DNA from: an uncultured Clostridia bacterium
GTDB lineage: Bacteria; Bacillota; Clostridia; Oscillospirales; Acutalibacteraceae
Direction of reading: 5' to 3'
NCBI GenBank assembly: GCA_930990065.1
Contig: CAKNOA010000001.1
Location: forward strand, 62,001 to 126,000
DNA length: 64,000 bases
Position 1 is the stretch's first letter; each line of letters starts with the position of its first letter. Below are positions 7,764 to 16,742 of the stretch, one piece after another. Both the position numbers and the translations under genes were made by a program. The notes beneath the pieces were generated by a model. The model did no database searches. It worked only from the letters and a program-made list of their open reading frames with translations, and was not told the DNA's origin.

Positions 7764-7768
7764 AACAA

Positions 7769-7825
7769 GACCTCCTCTTTTCTCACAACCGTTTCATAAA
7801 ACAGATATGAACAAAAGAGGAGGTC
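7769..7825 (-). promoter_or_regulatory. 13-bp inverted repeat sequestering a ribosome-binding site
   Basis: GACCTCCTCTTTT (7769-7781) and AAAAGAGGAGGTC (7813-7825) are perfect complements separated by 31 bases. On the minus-strand message the second arm carries the GAGGAGG Shine-Dalgarno of the TIGR04086-type gene and the first arm is its anti-SD. There is no U-run, so it is not a classical terminator. Confidence 0.7.
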
Positions 7826-7854
7826 TATGTCAGTCAGCAAAAATTCGGGAAAAA

Positions 7855-8187
7855 TTATTCCGCGTCGTCATGGATCGTATCGACACTGCCGATCGCCCAC
7901 CGCTTAATGCGCAGCTTGCTGCGGTCAGAGCCGGTTTCAACAATCAGCGTATCGGTGTCTTCCTTAATGGCCACGATCCGGCCGCACACACCGCCAATGG
8001 TTGTAATTTCGTCACCGATTTGTGCGTTTTTACGCATCTGTTCTTCTTTCTTTTTCCGCTTGCTCTGGGGACGGAAGAAAATCAGATACAGAGCAGCAAT
8101 GAACACCGCATATACGGCGAACATAATCCACATCGAAGCGCCGCCGTCGCTTGCCGCTTCGCCTTCAAGGGGCAGAAAATTGATCAT
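7855..8187 (-). CDS. yajC: Preprotein translocase subunit YajC
   Basis: 110 residues. One membrane helix (about 19-37) ends in the family signature FFRPQSKRKKKEEQM, followed by NAQIGDEITTIGGVCGRI and a small beta-rich cytoplasmic domain. YajC is an accessory of the SecDF-YajC complex that assists SecYEG. The ATG at 8187 has GGAGG ten bases upstream. It lies downstream of tgt, the classic queA-tgt-yajC order, with 83 bases between. The Asp/Glu-rich tail (HDDAE) is short. Confidence 0.93.
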   Translation of the reverse strand: MINFLPLEGEAASDGGASMWIMFAVYAVFIAALYLIFFRPQSKRKKKEEQMRKNAQIGDEITTIGGVCGRIVAIKEDTDTLIVETGSDRSKLRIKRWAIGSVDTIHDDAE

Positions 8188-8270
8188 TTTTGCGATACCT
8201 CCAAAAAATGTATAATGCCAATGATACCATTAGATTATAACAAGAGAAAAAACAGAATGCAAGACATATT

Positions 8271-9401
8271 TTAGATGCGTTTACCGATTTTCTCAATATT
8301 TTCGCGGTAAAACGCCTCATACCGTCCTTCATCCAACGCCTGCCGGATTTTTTCCATGAGCGTATTATAAAAATACAAATTATGCATAACCGCCAGCCGC
8401 ATGCCCAGCATTTCCTCGGCTTTGAACAGATGATGAATATAGGCACGGGTAAAATGCTGGCAAACCGGGCACTGACACGTTTCGTCCAGCGGGTTTTCAT
8501 CCAGCTCATATTTGGCATTGCGCATATTCCGTATGCCCTGCATGGTAAAAATATGGGCATGGCGGGCATTCCGGGTAGGCATAACACAGTCAAAAATATC
8601 CACCCCACGGTATACCGCTTCCAAAATATTGGCGGGTGTTCCCACCCCCATCAAATAGCGGGGACGGTCAACCGGCATCAGCGGTTCCACTTCCTCGATG
8701 ACATGATACATCACTTCGATGGGTTCTCCTACCGCCAACCCACCAATCGCATACCCGGGCAGATCCAGTTCCCGAATGCTCTTCATGTGATCTTTGCGCA
8801 GGTCATCATAGGTGCACCCCTGGTTGATACCCCATAACATTTGGTGCGGGTTCAGTGTATCGGGCAGCGCACACAGCCGCTCCAGTTCCTTTTTGCATCG
8901 GACCAGCCAGCGAGTGGTCCTTTCACAAGAAGCTTTGGCATAGGCATGCTCAGCGGGGTTTTCGACACACTCATCAAACGCCATGGCAATGGTCGAACCC
9001 AAATTCGACTGAATACGCATACTCTCTTCGGGTCCCATAAAAATTCGATGTCCATCGATATGGGAAGCAAAGGTAACGCCTTCTTCCTTAATATTGCGCA
9101 ATTTGGCCAGGGAAAAAACCTGAAATCCGCCGCTGTCCGTCAGAATGGGACCATCCCAGCGGGTCATTTTATGAAGGCCCCCCAGCTTCTTTACCGTCTC
9201 ATCGCCGGGACGCAGATGAAGATGGTAGGTATTGCACAGCTGTACCTGGCAATGGAGGTCTTTTAAATCCAGGGTCGATACGGCACCCTTAATCGCCCCA
9301 CAGGTGGCCACATTCATAAAGGCCGGCATCTGGACCGTGCCATGAACCGTTTCAAAGACACCCCGGCGGGCTCTTCCTTCCTGTTTGATGAGTTTATACA
9401 T
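8271..9401 (-). CDS. tgt: tRNA-guanine(34) transglycosylase
   Basis: 376 residues. Exchanges guanine-34 for preQ1 in tRNAs with GUN anticodons during queuosine synthesis. Visible: the base-binding LTDSGGFQVF motif near residue 90, the nucleophile segment FDCVMPTRNARHA near 265, and the structural zinc site C-x-C-x2-C followed by a distal His (ETCQCPVC...YIHHL). Full length for the family. It starts four bases after the queA stop and is cotranscribed with it. Confidence 0.96.
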   Translation of the reverse strand: MYKLIKQEGRARRGVFETVHGTVQMPAFMNVATCGAIKGAVSTLDLKDLHCQVQLCNTYHLHLRPGDETVKKLGGLHKMTRWDGPILTDSGGFQVFSLAKLRNIKEEGVTFASHIDGHRIFMGPEESMRIQSNLGSTIAMAFDECVENPAEHAYAKASCERTTRWLVRCKKELERLCALPDTLNPHQMLWGINQGCTYDDLRKDHMKSIRELDLPGYAIGGLAVGEPIEVMYHVIEEVEPLMPVDRPRYLMGVGTPANILEAVYRGVDIFDCVMPTRNARHAHIFTMQGIRNMRNAKYELDENPLDETCQCPVCQHFTRAYIHHLFKAEEMLGMRLAVMHNLYFYNTLMEKIRQALDEGRYEAFYRENIEKIGKRI

Positions 9402-9404
9402 GGA

Positions 9405-10484
9405 TCAGCATCCTTCCTTTTTGTGCTCATTCGCCGGATTCCCGGTATGGGGGTGCAAGTCCGCAATAAACATGGCGTCGCCAAAACTGAAGAACCGGTA
9501 TTTTTCTTCTACGGCGATGCGGTACGCATGCAGAATATTTTCTCTTCCCGCTAAAGCGGACACCAACATGACCAGTGTACTTTCCGGCAAATGGAAGTTC
9601 GTGATCAGGGCGTCCAGTACCCGGAAGGTGAACCCGGGATAAATGAAAATATCTGTCCATCCTTCACATTCACAGATTTCGCCATGCTGTACGGCAACGG
9701 ATTCCAGCGTGCGGCAGCTGGTCGTGCCCACTGCAATGACCCGGCCCCCGGCTTCTTTGGTTTTGCGGATCAATTTAGCTGTTTCGGCCGGCATGTGGTA
9801 ATGTTCCGCATGCATTTTGTGGTCGGTGATTTTCTCAGCGCTTACCGGACGGAAAGTACCAAGTCCCACGTGCAGCGTGACAAACCCAATGGCGACGCCC
9901 TTTTGCCGGATTTTATCCATCAGTTCCGGCGTAAAGTGCAGCCCGGCCGTCGGCGCGGCCGCCGATCCCACTTCATGGGAATAAACGGTTTGATACCGTT
10001 CCTTATCCTGGAGTTTTTCCTTAATATAAGGCGGAAGCGGCATTTGCCCGATTTCATCGAGAAGCGCATAAAAGCTCCCTTTATAATGGAAACGAACAAT
10101 GCGGTTGCCGTCTTCTTTGACTTCCAGCACTTCCGCCATTAGTTTTCCGTCGCCAAACTGAAAACGCACACCGGGTTTTGCTTTCTTTCCGGGTTTAGCC
10201 AAGACTTCCCAGCGGTCTTTCCCCAAATTTTGCAGCAGCAAAAATTCCATCTGGCCGCCGGTCTCTTCCTTATGGCCATACAGGCGGGCCGGTAAAACCC
10301 GGCTGTCATTCATAATGAGACAATCGCCCGGATTCAGGTAATCGACAATGTCATAAAAATGACGGTGTTCGATTTCACCCGTATGTTTGTCTAGTATCAT
10401 CAAACGGGAATGATCCCGCGGTTCTACCGGTGTTTGCGCAATGCGTTCCTGGGGAAGGTCATAGTAAAAATCGGATGTTTTCAT
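9405..10484 (-). CDS. queA: S-adenosylmethionine:tRNA ribosyltransferase-isomerase
   Basis: 359 residues from ATG 10484, giving the standard [19 protein letters not shown] start; a GTG at 10505 would add seven residues, and neither start has a strong Shine-Dalgarno. Adds the epoxycyclopentane moiety from SAM to preQ1-modified tRNA, acting directly after Tgt. Family blocks are visible: [45 protein letters not shown] and [20 protein letters not shown]. Two promoter-like sites further upstream could drive the queA-tgt unit. Confidence 0.95.
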   Translation of the reverse strand: MKTSDFYYDLPQERIAQTPVEPRDHSRLMILDKHTGEIEHRHFYDIVDYLNPGDCLIMNDSRVLPARLYGHKEETGGQMEFLLLQNLGKDRWEVLAKPGKKAKPGVRFQFGDGKLMAEVLEVKEDGNRIVRFHYKGSFYALLDEIGQMPLPPYIKEKLQDKERYQTVYSHEVGSAAAPTAGLHFTPELMDKIRQKGVAIGFVTLHVGLGTFRPVSAEKITDHKMHAEHYHMPAETAKLIRKTKEAGGRVIAVGTTSCRTLESVAVQHGEICECEGWTDIFIYPGFTFRVLDALITNFHLPESTLVMLVSALAGRENILHAYRIAVEEKYRFFSFGDAMFIADLHPHTGNPANEHKKEGC

Positions 10485-10613
10485 AGATTCATTTTGCAAG
10501 TTCACTCATTCTTTCTTTCATAAAACTTTTCATAGGGGGCCTAAATCCCCTTTTCTGCGGGAAAGGACGACAGAGACCGCCAATTTATTCTGCATCATTC
10601 CCTACACAGGGAA

Positions 10614-10642
10614 TTGACAAGAAAAAATAGTCATGGTATGAT
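10614..10642 (+). promoter_or_regulatory. Consensus sigma-A promoter of the asd leader
   Basis: TTGACA (10614-10619), 17-base spacer, TATGAT (10637-10642). Transcription is predicted to begin near 10649, exactly at the 5' strand of the leader's closing helix. Confidence 0.85.
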
Positions 10643-10787
10643 TAGACTACCAATAAAATAAAATGTATTAAGAGAAGTAATAACGCGGTGGCAGGCTCTT
10701 TCCATGACAAAATCTGGTTCTGTCATCAGATCCATGGAATGGTTCTTCTTCGAAAGGCACACAAAGCCTTTCGAAACGCATAGTACT

Positions 10788-10816
10788 ATTATATGGAATT
10801 GGTGACCGGTTTTCAA
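10788..10816 (-). promoter_or_regulatory. Opposing promoter overlapping the asd leader terminator
   Basis: Minus strand: TTGAAA (10816-10811), 17-base spacer, TATAAT (10793-10788). It would transcribe toward queA across the whole leader, giving an antisense RNA and possibly the queA-tgt-yajC message. The -35 lies in the loop and right arm of the leader terminator. Confidence 0.55.
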
Positions 10817-10827
10817 CCGGTTTTTTT
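10805..10827 (+). terminator. Intrinsic terminator/attenuator in the asd leader
   Basis: ACCGGTT-TTC-AACCGGT perfect 7-bp stem (10805-10821) directly followed by a T run to 10827; 64 bases before the asd start codon. Confidence 0.88.
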
Positions 10828-10891
10828 GTTAAAACAGACTGCGATCCCGCGATTGCGGAGGAAATCTCTGATACCCTGGAGGAATTGAACC

Positions 10892-11974
10892 ATGAAAGAA
10901 CAGTACAAAGTCGGTATTATCGGCGCCACAGGCATGGTTGGGCAGCGTTTTGCTACCCTGCTCGAAAACCACCCTTGGTTCCACGTGACAGCTTTGGCGG
11001 CCTCTTCCCGTTCGGCCGGCAAGACGTATACCGAAGCGGTAGGAAAACGGTGGGCCATGGCGACAGCTATTCCCGATTCCATGAAAGACATGGTTCTGTT
11101 TGATGCGGAAAAAGATGTGGATAAAATCACGTCCCTTGTTGATTTTGTCTTTTGTGCCGTTGATATGAAAAAAGACGAAATCCGTAAGCTGGAAGAAACC
11201 TATGCCAAAGCAGAATGCCCTGTGATGAGCAATAACTCGGCGCATCGCTTTACCCCTGATGTCCCTATGATCATCCCGGAAATCAACCCGGAACATGCCG
11301 AAATTATTCCGGCACAACGCAAACGCCTGGGCACAAAACGCGGCTTTGTGGCCGTAAAGTCGAACTGCTCGTTGCAGAGCTATGTGCCCGCTTTAAATGC
11401 ACTGAAAGATCTGGGCATTACCAAAGCCCTGGCTTGCACATATCAGGCCATTTCCGGCGCCGGGAAAACCTTTGAAACGTTCCCCGATATTCTGGACAAC
11501 GTCATCCCCTATATCGGCGGTGAAGAAGAAAAATCCGAACAGGAACCTTTAAAAATTTGGGGACACATCGAAGGCGATCAAATCGTAACGGCTACGTCGC
11601 CCAGTATTACGGCACAGTGCCTGCGCGTGCCGGTTTCGGATGGCCACATGGCGGCGGTATTTGCTTCGTTTGAAAAGAAAGCGTCTCTGGATGAAATCAT
11701 TCAGCGCTGGGAATCGTATACGGGCGAACCGCAGAAGCTCAACTTGCCCAGTGCTCCGAAACAGTTCTTGCACTATTTCACAGAAGCGGACCGTCCCCAG
11801 ACGAAACTGGACCGCAACTTGGAAAACGGGATGGCCGTTTCGGTGGGACGTTTGCGCCCCGATACTCAGTACGATATTAAGTTTGTATCCTTGTCGCACA
11901 ATACCCTGCGCGGCGCTGCCGGTGGCGCTGTTTTGATGGCGGAACTGCTGGCTGCCAAGGGGTATTTGGACTAA
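10892..11974 (+). CDS. asd: Aspartate-semialdehyde dehydrogenase
   Basis: 360 residues. Reduces aspartyl-4-phosphate to aspartate semialdehyde with NADPH, the branch point to lysine/DAP, threonine and methionine. Seen: the dinucleotide-binding GIIGATGMVGQRF (8-20), the catalytic SNCS with Cys159, and a SGAGKTFETFPDI segment. The length and SNCSLQSYVPAL block fit the longer archaeal/fungal-like ASADH branch. Start ATG 10892 follows GGAGG by nine bases. It is the first gene of asd-dapA-dapB-ACT and lies behind the leader and attenuator. Confidence 0.96.
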   Translation: MKEQYKVGIIGATGMVGQRFATLLENHPWFHVTALAASSRSAGKTYTEAVGKRWAMATAIPDSMKDMVLFDAEKDVDKITSLVDFVFCAVDMKKDEIRKLEETYAKAECPVMSNNSAHRFTPDVPMIIPEINPEHAEIIPAQRKRLGTKRGFVAVKSNCSLQSYVPALNALKDLGITKALACTYQAISGAGKTFETFPDILDNVIPYIGGEEEKSEQEPLKIWGHIEGDQIVTATSPSITAQCLRVPVSDGHMAAVFASFEKKASLDEIIQRWESYTGEPQKLNLPSAPKQFLHYFTEADRPQTKLDRNLENGMAVSVGRLRPDTQYDIKFVSLSHNTLRGAAGGAVLMAELLAAKGYLD

Positions 11975-12014
11975 TCCCTTTTTGTTAACAACCCGAAAGG
12001 AAGGTATGCGTCCC

Positions 12015-12902
12015 ATGAAAAAAGTAATCTTTGAGGGCTGCGGCGTTGCCATCATTACTCCCATGCACAAGGATGGCAGTATCAATTATGATGTGCTGGC
12101 CCGACTGATTGAATTTCAAGTAGAAAACGGAACCGACGCGATTATCTCCTGCGGCACTACCGGGGAAGCGTCGACCATGACACAGGAAGAACATAAACGC
12201 GTCATGAAATTCACGGTGGATCATGTCAATCACCGTATTCCGGTTATTTGTAACTGCGGCGGCAATAACACCGCAAAAGCTATCGAACTATCCCGCTATG
12301 CAGAATCCATTGGTGCCGATGGTCTCCTGCAGGTAACGCCCTATTACAATAAAACATCGCAAGCCGGGTTAATCCGTCACTTTACGGCCATTGCCGATTC
12401 GGTCTCGATTCCCAGCATTCTCTATAATGTTCCTTCACGGACGGGTGTCAACATCCAGCCGAAAACGTACCAGGAACTGAGTAAACATCCGTTGATTGCT
12501 GGGTGCAAAGAAGCCAACGGCAATGTAGCCGCCATGACCTATACGCATGCCTTGTGTGGGGATGATCTGGCGATTTATTCCGGAGAAGATAATACCACTA
12601 TGGCCATGATGGCGCTGGGTGGGAAAGGCGTTATTTCGGTATTTGCCAATGCCCTGCCCCGGCCCATGCATGAACTGTGTGCCTATATGCTGAAAAATGA
12701 TGTGGTTTCCGCTCGGAAAATCATGTTGGAATATATCGACTTGATGGACGCTTTCTTCTATGACGTAAACCCCATCCCGATTAAAGAGGCCATGAACCTG
12801 ATGGGCATGAAAGCGGGTCCCTGCCGGTTGCCGCTGATCGAAATGGATGAATCGGCCAGAGAAAGAATGATCAACGTCATGAAGCGCCACCATTTACTGT
12901 AA
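12015..12902 (+). CDS. dapA: 4-hydroxy-tetrahydrodipicolinate synthase
   Basis: 295 residues from ATG 12015 (an alternative ATG at 12006 sits only about five bases after AAAGG). Condenses pyruvate with aspartate semialdehyde, the first committed step to DAP/lysine. A TIM barrel with GTTGE (47-51), the proton-relay Tyr137 in LYNVPSRTG, and Schiff-base Lys165 in GCKEANGN. Normal family length. It follows asd by 40 bases. Confidence 0.96.
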   Translation: MKKVIFEGCGVAIITPMHKDGSINYDVLARLIEFQVENGTDAIISCGTTGEASTMTQEEHKRVMKFTVDHVNHRIPVICNCGGNNTAKAIELSRYAESIGADGLLQVTPYYNKTSQAGLIRHFTAIADSVSIPSILYNVPSRTGVNIQPKTYQELSKHPLIAGCKEANGNVAAMTYTHALCGDDLAIYSGEDNTTMAMMALGGKGVISVFANALPRPMHELCAYMLKNDVVSARKIMLEYIDLMDAFFYDVNPIPIKEAMNLMGMKAGPCRLPLIEMDESARERMINVMKRHHLL

Positions 12903-12934
12903 AAGATCGGAAGAAGAAAGAACAGGTTGTGAAA

Positions 12935-13687
12935 ATGAAAAAAATCATACTTTGCGGATGCTGTGGGAAAATGGGCCGTGTGATTACACAGCTCGTAGAA
13001 AATCGGGAAGATTGTGAAATTGTCGCGGGAGTAGATCTTCAAACCCCGGCTATTCCCCTTCCCTTCCCTGTTTATGACAGCATTGAAAAAATCCAGGAGC
13101 CGGCCGATGTGATTATTGATTTTTCGCATCCGTCGTGCTTATCGTCCATTCTTTCCTATGCGAAAGAGAAGCAGGTTCCGGCTGTCCTGTGCACCACGGG
13201 TTACACCGCTGAACAGGTGCAGGCTTTGCAGGCAGCTTCCAAGGAAGTGGCGTTATTCTATTCCCGGAATATGTCGCTGGGGATCAACTTGCTGATTGAA
13301 CTGGCAAAGAAAGCGGCGCAGGTGTTGGGCGACAGTTTTGATATTGAGATTGTGGAAGAACACCATAATCAAAAAATCGATGCGCCCAGCGGAACCGCGT
13401 TGATGATTGCCGATGCTATCGCGCAATCCAAAGAGGAAGCTGTTCACTATATGTACGACCGCCATTCCCAGCGGAAAAAGCGGGATAAAAATGAAATCGG
13501 CATCCATTCCATCCGCGGTGGTACCATTGTAGGGGAACACGAGGTTATCTTTGCCGGGAATAATGAGGTAGTCCGTCTGTCTCACTCGGCCCAATCCAAA
13601 GAAGTGTTTGCCAGCGGCGCCGTCAATGCGGCTGTCTTCCTGGCAGGAAAACCGGCCGGACTGTACGATATGTCGGCCTTGGTTTAA
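12935..13687 (+). CDS. dapB: 4-hydroxy-tetrahydrodipicolinate reductase
   Basis: About 250 residues. Reduces the DapA product with NAD(P)H. Seen: the N-terminal nucleotide-binding CGCCGKMGRVI, a VDLQ acidic residue at the end of beta-2, CTTGYT, and the substrate-binding EEHHNQKIDAPSGTA. ATG 12935 is preferred over GTG 12929; neither has a strong ribosome-binding site. It lies between dapA and the ACT-domain gene in one operon. Confidence 0.95.
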   Translation: MKKIILCGCCGKMGRVITQLVENREDCEIVAGVDLQTPAIPLPFPVYDSIEKIQEPADVIIDFSHPSCLSSILSYAKEKQVPAVLCTTGYTAEQVQALQAASKEVALFYSRNMSLGINLLIELAKKAAQVLGDSFDIEIVEEHHNQKIDAPSGTALMIADAIAQSKEEAVHYMYDRHSQRKKRDKNEIGIHSIRGGTIVGEHEVIFAGNNEVVRLSHSAQSKEVFASGAVNAAVFLAGKPAGLYDMSALV

Positions 13688-13705
13688 AAAAGGAGGTTAC
13701 AGGAA

Positions 13706-14158
13706 ATGAGCGCAACGATCTACACCGCCCAAGAGATCACCCTCGTTACACTGCAGCGGTGCTCAGCCAACATGGCAGACATTGAAAATATTTTCAATCG
13801 TATTGCGAAATTGGATGTCAATGTGGATATGATTTCGATGGCGCCGGCTCATGGAGCACACGCAGATCTTTCGTTTACTATTTCAGATATGGATTTGGGC
13901 AAAATTCTTGGTTTTACAAAGAAACTGCATGAAGAAGCCGATATTCATACCATTGTAAGTAGCGGGAACTGCAAAATTACGGTCAGCGATCCGTGCATGA
14001 AAAATACGCCCGGAATTGCGGCCTCAGTTTTCGCAGCAGCAGCAAAAGCCAATACCGACTTGCGGATTATCACCACGTCGGAAGTGGAAATTTCCCTACT
14101 CGTTACCGAAGCGGATTTTGACACTACGTTGGATGCATTGGAACAAGCTGGTTTATAA
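13706..14158 (+). CDS. ACT-domain protein, aspartokinase regulatory-domain-like
   Basis: 150 residues with no kinase domain. Two ACT-like repeats are apparent (about 8-78 and 85-150); the second contains SVFAAAAKANTDLRIITTSEVEISLLV, which closely resembles the C-terminal lysine/threonine-sensing ACT pair of aspartokinases. AGGAGG lies nine bases before the ATG. As last gene of asd-dapA-dapB it may sense lysine or another end product and regulate an aspartokinase encoded elsewhere; this is inference. It could be a detached aspartokinase regulatory subunit or an unrelated ACT sensor. Confidence 0.8.
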   Translation: MSATIYTAQEITLVTLQRCSANMADIENIFNRIAKLDVNVDMISMAPAHGAHADLSFTISDMDLGKILGFTKKLHEEADIHTIVSSGNCKITVSDPCMKNTPGIAASVFAAAAKANTDLRIITTSEVEISLLVTEADFDTTLDALEQAGL

Positions 14159-14162
14159 AATA

Positions 14163-14211
14163 AGAAAAAAGCAGCCCTGATCCTTTATCTCAAAGGGATC
14201 AGGGCTTTTTT
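14163..14211 (+). terminator. Terminator of the asd operon
   Basis: GCCCTGATCC...GGGATCAGGGC stem of about 12 bp with a single-base bulge, followed by TTTTTTC, starting five bases after the ACT-gene stop. Confidence 0.9.
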
Positions 14212-14248
14212 CGTATAGACGTCTTTTCCCTCTTCTCTCCGAAATACA

Positions 14249-14288
14249 AAAAAGACTCTGGATCACCATAACGACCCAGAGTCCTTTT
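14249..14288 (-). terminator. Terminator after leuS
   Basis: GACTCTGG (14254-14261) pairs with CCAGAGTC (14276-14283) around a 14-nt loop; the minus-strand 3' side continues TTTTTTGT. It lies 20 bases past the leuS stop. Confidence 0.85.
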
Positions 14289-14307
14289 TATTTCCGGTAG
14301 AGCCTAT

Positions 14308-16722
14308 TTATTTCTTTACCACGATATTGACCAGTTTCTTCGGCACATAGATTTCTTTTACAATGGTTTTCCCATTGATTTCTGCTGCCACTTTTTCTTC
14401 CTTCTTGGCAGCCTCCAGTGCTTCGTCTTTGGTAATATCGGCCGATACCTTCATACGGCCACGCAGTTTGCCGTTTACCTGAACGACAATTTCCACCATT
14501 GCTTCCTGGCACTTGGCTTCATCGTATACAGGCCAAGCAGCCAACGAGCACAGCCCTTCGCCCAGATGGTTCTTCTCCCATACTTCTTCACAGACATGAG
14601 GAGCAAACGGGCAGAGCAGCAGCGTGAAGACTTTCATTTCTTCCCGTGTAATGGCCCCCGTATCGTAAATGGCATTCATCAACGTCATCATGGCGGCAAT
14701 GGCCGTGTTATATTTCAGGGTTTCGATATCGTCGCCCACTTTTTTGATCGTCTGATGCAGCAGAGTTTCCAGCTGAGGACGAACATCCCCTTCCTGCAAA
14801 ATATTCTGCAGGTTATAGAAGCGATCCACAAACCTACGGCAGCCTTTGATGCCTTCGTCACTCCACGGAGCCGCTTTTTCAAAATCGCCAATGAACATTT
14901 CATACAAACGCATAGTATCCGCGCCGTATTCATCCACAATGGCATCGGGGTTCACCACATTGCCGCGGGATTTACTCATTTTTTCATGGTTAGAGCCCAA
15001 AATCATGCCGTGGCTGGTCCGTTTGGCATAAGGTTCCGGCGTGGGGACAACCCCAATATCATACAGGAACTTGTGCCAGAACCGGCTGTAAAGCAGGTGC
15101 AACGTCGTGTGTTCCATCCCGCCATTGTACCAATCTACCGGCATCCAGTACGACAGCGCTTCCGGACTGGCCAGAGCCTCGTTGTTGTGCGGATCGGTAT
15201 ACCGCAGGAAATACCAGGAAGAACCGGCCCACTGCGGCATGGTATCCGTTTCGCGCAGAGCCGGACCGCCACAGCACGGGCAAGTCGTGTTGCGCCATTC
15301 CAGCATATTGGCCAGCGGCGATTCACCGGAATCCGTCGTTTCGTAGGATTCTACTTCCGGCAGACGCAACGGCAGTTCACTTTCCGGCAAAGCTACATAG
15401 CCGCATTTGTCGCAATGCACGATCGGGATCGGTTCACCCCAATAGCGCTGACGGGAGAACACCCAGTCACGCAGTTTGAAGTTAACTTTGTCACGGCCGA
15501 TACCCTTTTCTGTCAGATATTCTTTAATGCGCACTTTGGCATCTTCTACCGACAGGCCATCCAGAATGCCGGAATTGACCATCACGCCCGTAGCGCAATC
15601 CGTAAAGGCTTCTTCTTCTACGTTGCCGCCCTTTACGACTTCAATAATCGGCAGCCCGAACTTTTTCGCGAAAGCCCAGTCACGGGTATCGTGGGCCGGT
15701 ACAGCCATGATGGCGCCGGTTCCGTAAGAAATCAGTACATAGTCCGAAATAAAGATCGGAATTTCCTTTCCATTTACCGGGTTGATCGCCGTAACACCCT
15801 GCAGGCGGACGCCGGTCTTTTCTTTCGAATTGTCAGCGGTACGTTCCAAGTCGGATTTCTTAGCTGCTTCTTCCTGATAAGCCCGCACTTCGTCGAGGTT
15901 TTCAATCTTATCTACCCATTTTTTCAGGTACGGATGTTCCGGCGACATAACCATATAGGTAACACCGTACAGCGTATCCGGACGGGTGGTATACACCGTA
16001 AGTTTATCGCCGGCCGTCGTGGGGAAATCCACCTCGGCCCCATGGGAACGGCCAATCCAGTTGCGCTGCTGCGTTTTGACGCGTTCGGGATAATCCACCA
16101 AATCCAGGTCATCAATCAACCGGTCTGCGTATGCCGTAATTTTCAGCATCCACTGGCTCTTTTCGCGCTGCACTACATCACTGCCGCAACGCTCGCATTT
16201 TCCGTTGACCACTTCTTCGTTCGCCAACACACACTTACAGCTTGTGCACCAGTTTACGGTAGTCTGGCTCTTATAAGCCAGCCCTTTTTTAAACAGCTGC
16301 AGGAAAATCCACTGGGTCCACTTGTAATATTCCGGATCCGTTGTATTGATTTCTCTGGACCAGTCAAAGCTGAAGCCCAAGCTTTGCAGCTGTGCTTTAA
16401 AGTGCGCAATATTTTTTTGCGTTACGATAGCCGGATGTACGTGGTTTTTAATCGCAAAGTTCTCCGTCGGCAAACCGAAAGCATCCCACCCAATGGGATA
16501 CAGAACATTATACCCCTGCATCCGGCGCTTTCTTGCGACAATATCCAGGGCCGTATACGAACGGGGATGGCCTACATGCAGGCCCTGTCCCGACGGATAG
16601 GGGAATTCGATCATGGCAAAGAATTTGGGCTTGTCCGAGCCATTAACGGCATGGAACGCCCCGGTTTCTTCCCATTTTTTTTGCCAGCGTGGTTCAATTC
16701 GTTTGGGTTCGTATTTTTCCAT
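14308..16722 (-). CDS. leuS: Leucyl-tRNA synthetase
   Basis: 804 residues, full bacterial length. Class I signatures: HVGH (49-52) in [14 protein letters not shown] and KMSKS near residue 575. A zinc-ribbon C-x2-C...C-x2-C lies near 165-185 (CTSCKC...CERCGS), and the CP1 editing domain with its threonine-rich and [16 protein letters not shown] motifs is present, so post-transfer editing should be intact. The C-terminal domain ends in a basic tail. Last gene of the long minus-strand series; the start has GGAGG about 12 bases upstream. Confidence 0.98.
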   Translation of the reverse strand: MEKYEPKRIEPRWQKKWEETGAFHAVNGSDKPKFFAMIEFPYPSGQGLHVGHPRSYTALDIVARKRRMQGYNVLYPIGWDAFGLPTENFAIKNHVHPAIVTQKNIAHFKAQLQSLGFSFDWSREINTTDPEYYKWTQWIFLQLFKKGLAYKSQTTVNWCTSCKCVLANEEVVNGKCERCGSDVVQREKSQWMLKITAYADRLIDDLDLVDYPERVKTQQRNWIGRSHGAEVDFPTTAGDKLTVYTTRPDTLYGVTYMVMSPEHPYLKKWVDKIENLDEVRAYQEEAAKKSDLERTADNSKEKTGVRLQGVTAINPVNGKEIPIFISDYVLISYGTGAIMAVPAHDTRDWAFAKKFGLPIIEVVKGGNVEEEAFTDCATGVMVNSGILDGLSVEDAKVRIKEYLTEKGIGRDKVNFKLRDWVFSRQRYWGEPIPIVHCDKCGYVALPESELPLRLPEVESYETTDSGESPLANMLEWRNTTCPCCGGPALRETDTMPQWAGSSWYFLRYTDPHNNEALASPEALSYWMPVDWYNGGMEHTTLHLLYSRFWHKFLYDIGVVPTPEPYAKRTSHGMILGSNHEKMSKSRGNVVNPDAIVDEYGADTMRLYEMFIGDFEKAAPWSDEGIKGCRRFVDRFYNLQNILQEGDVRPQLETLLHQTIKKVGDDIETLKYNTAIAAMMTLMNAIYDTGAITREEMKVFTLLLCPFAPHVCEEVWEKNHLGEGLCSLAAWPVYDEAKCQEAMVEIVVQVNGKLRGRMKVSADITKDEALEAAKKEEKVAAEINGKTIVKEIYVPKKLVNIVVKK

Positions 16723-16742
16723 TTGTAAAAAGAGCCTCCTCT

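Larger units (their letters stand above)
10649..10827 (+). ncRNA. Structured leader or small RNA upstream of asd (unrecognised class)
   Basis: Fills most of the 407-base gap between queA and asd. By eye: the ends pair (ACCAAT 10649-10654 with ATTGGT 10798-10803; ATAAAAT 10658-10664 with ATTATAT 10788-10794, one mismatch; AGTA 10676-10679 with TACT 10784-10787; GCG 10685-10687 with CGC 10777-10779). They enclose two hairpins: TTCCATG/CATGGAA (10700-10739), which holds an inner ATCTG/CAGAT stem, and a perfect 10-bp TTCGAAAGGC/GCCTTTCGAA (10749-10775). A terminator follows immediately. It does not match lysine, SAM, T-box, THF, c-di-GMP or other riboswitch consensus I could recall. It may be a cis-regulator of lysine/DAP synthesis or an independent small RNA. 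A 33-codon ORF from 10704 to 10805 has no good ribosome-binding site. Confidence 0.6.

Noticed and set aside
10485..10640. preQ1 riboswitch upstream of queA-tgt
   Set aside because: No preQ1-I or preQ1-II consensus was seen in the leader on the minus strand, and these genes are not usual preQ1 targets.
10676..10705. T-box-like motif on the minus strand (AGCCTGCCACCGCG)
   Set aside because: It matches 11 of 14 positions of the T-box core but the three mismatches fall in the tRNA-contact part, and the distance from the nearest upstream promoter (about 85 nt) is too short for a T-box Stem I.
10704..10805. 33-codon leader peptide as an attenuation peptide for asd
   Set aside because: Only two lysines, no Thr/Met/Lys run, and no usable ribosome-binding site before the ATG.
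10649..10827. 6S RNA as identity of the asd leader
   Set aside because: End pairing and size fit loosely, but the inner structure is a three-way junction and not a rod with a single central bubble, and the promoter-mimic region is not evident.
14566..16728. A 720-codon plus-strand open frame opposite leuS
   Set aside because: It lies wholly antisense to an unmistakable leuS, has no ribosome-binding site or recognisable protein features, and its openness follows from leuS codon use.
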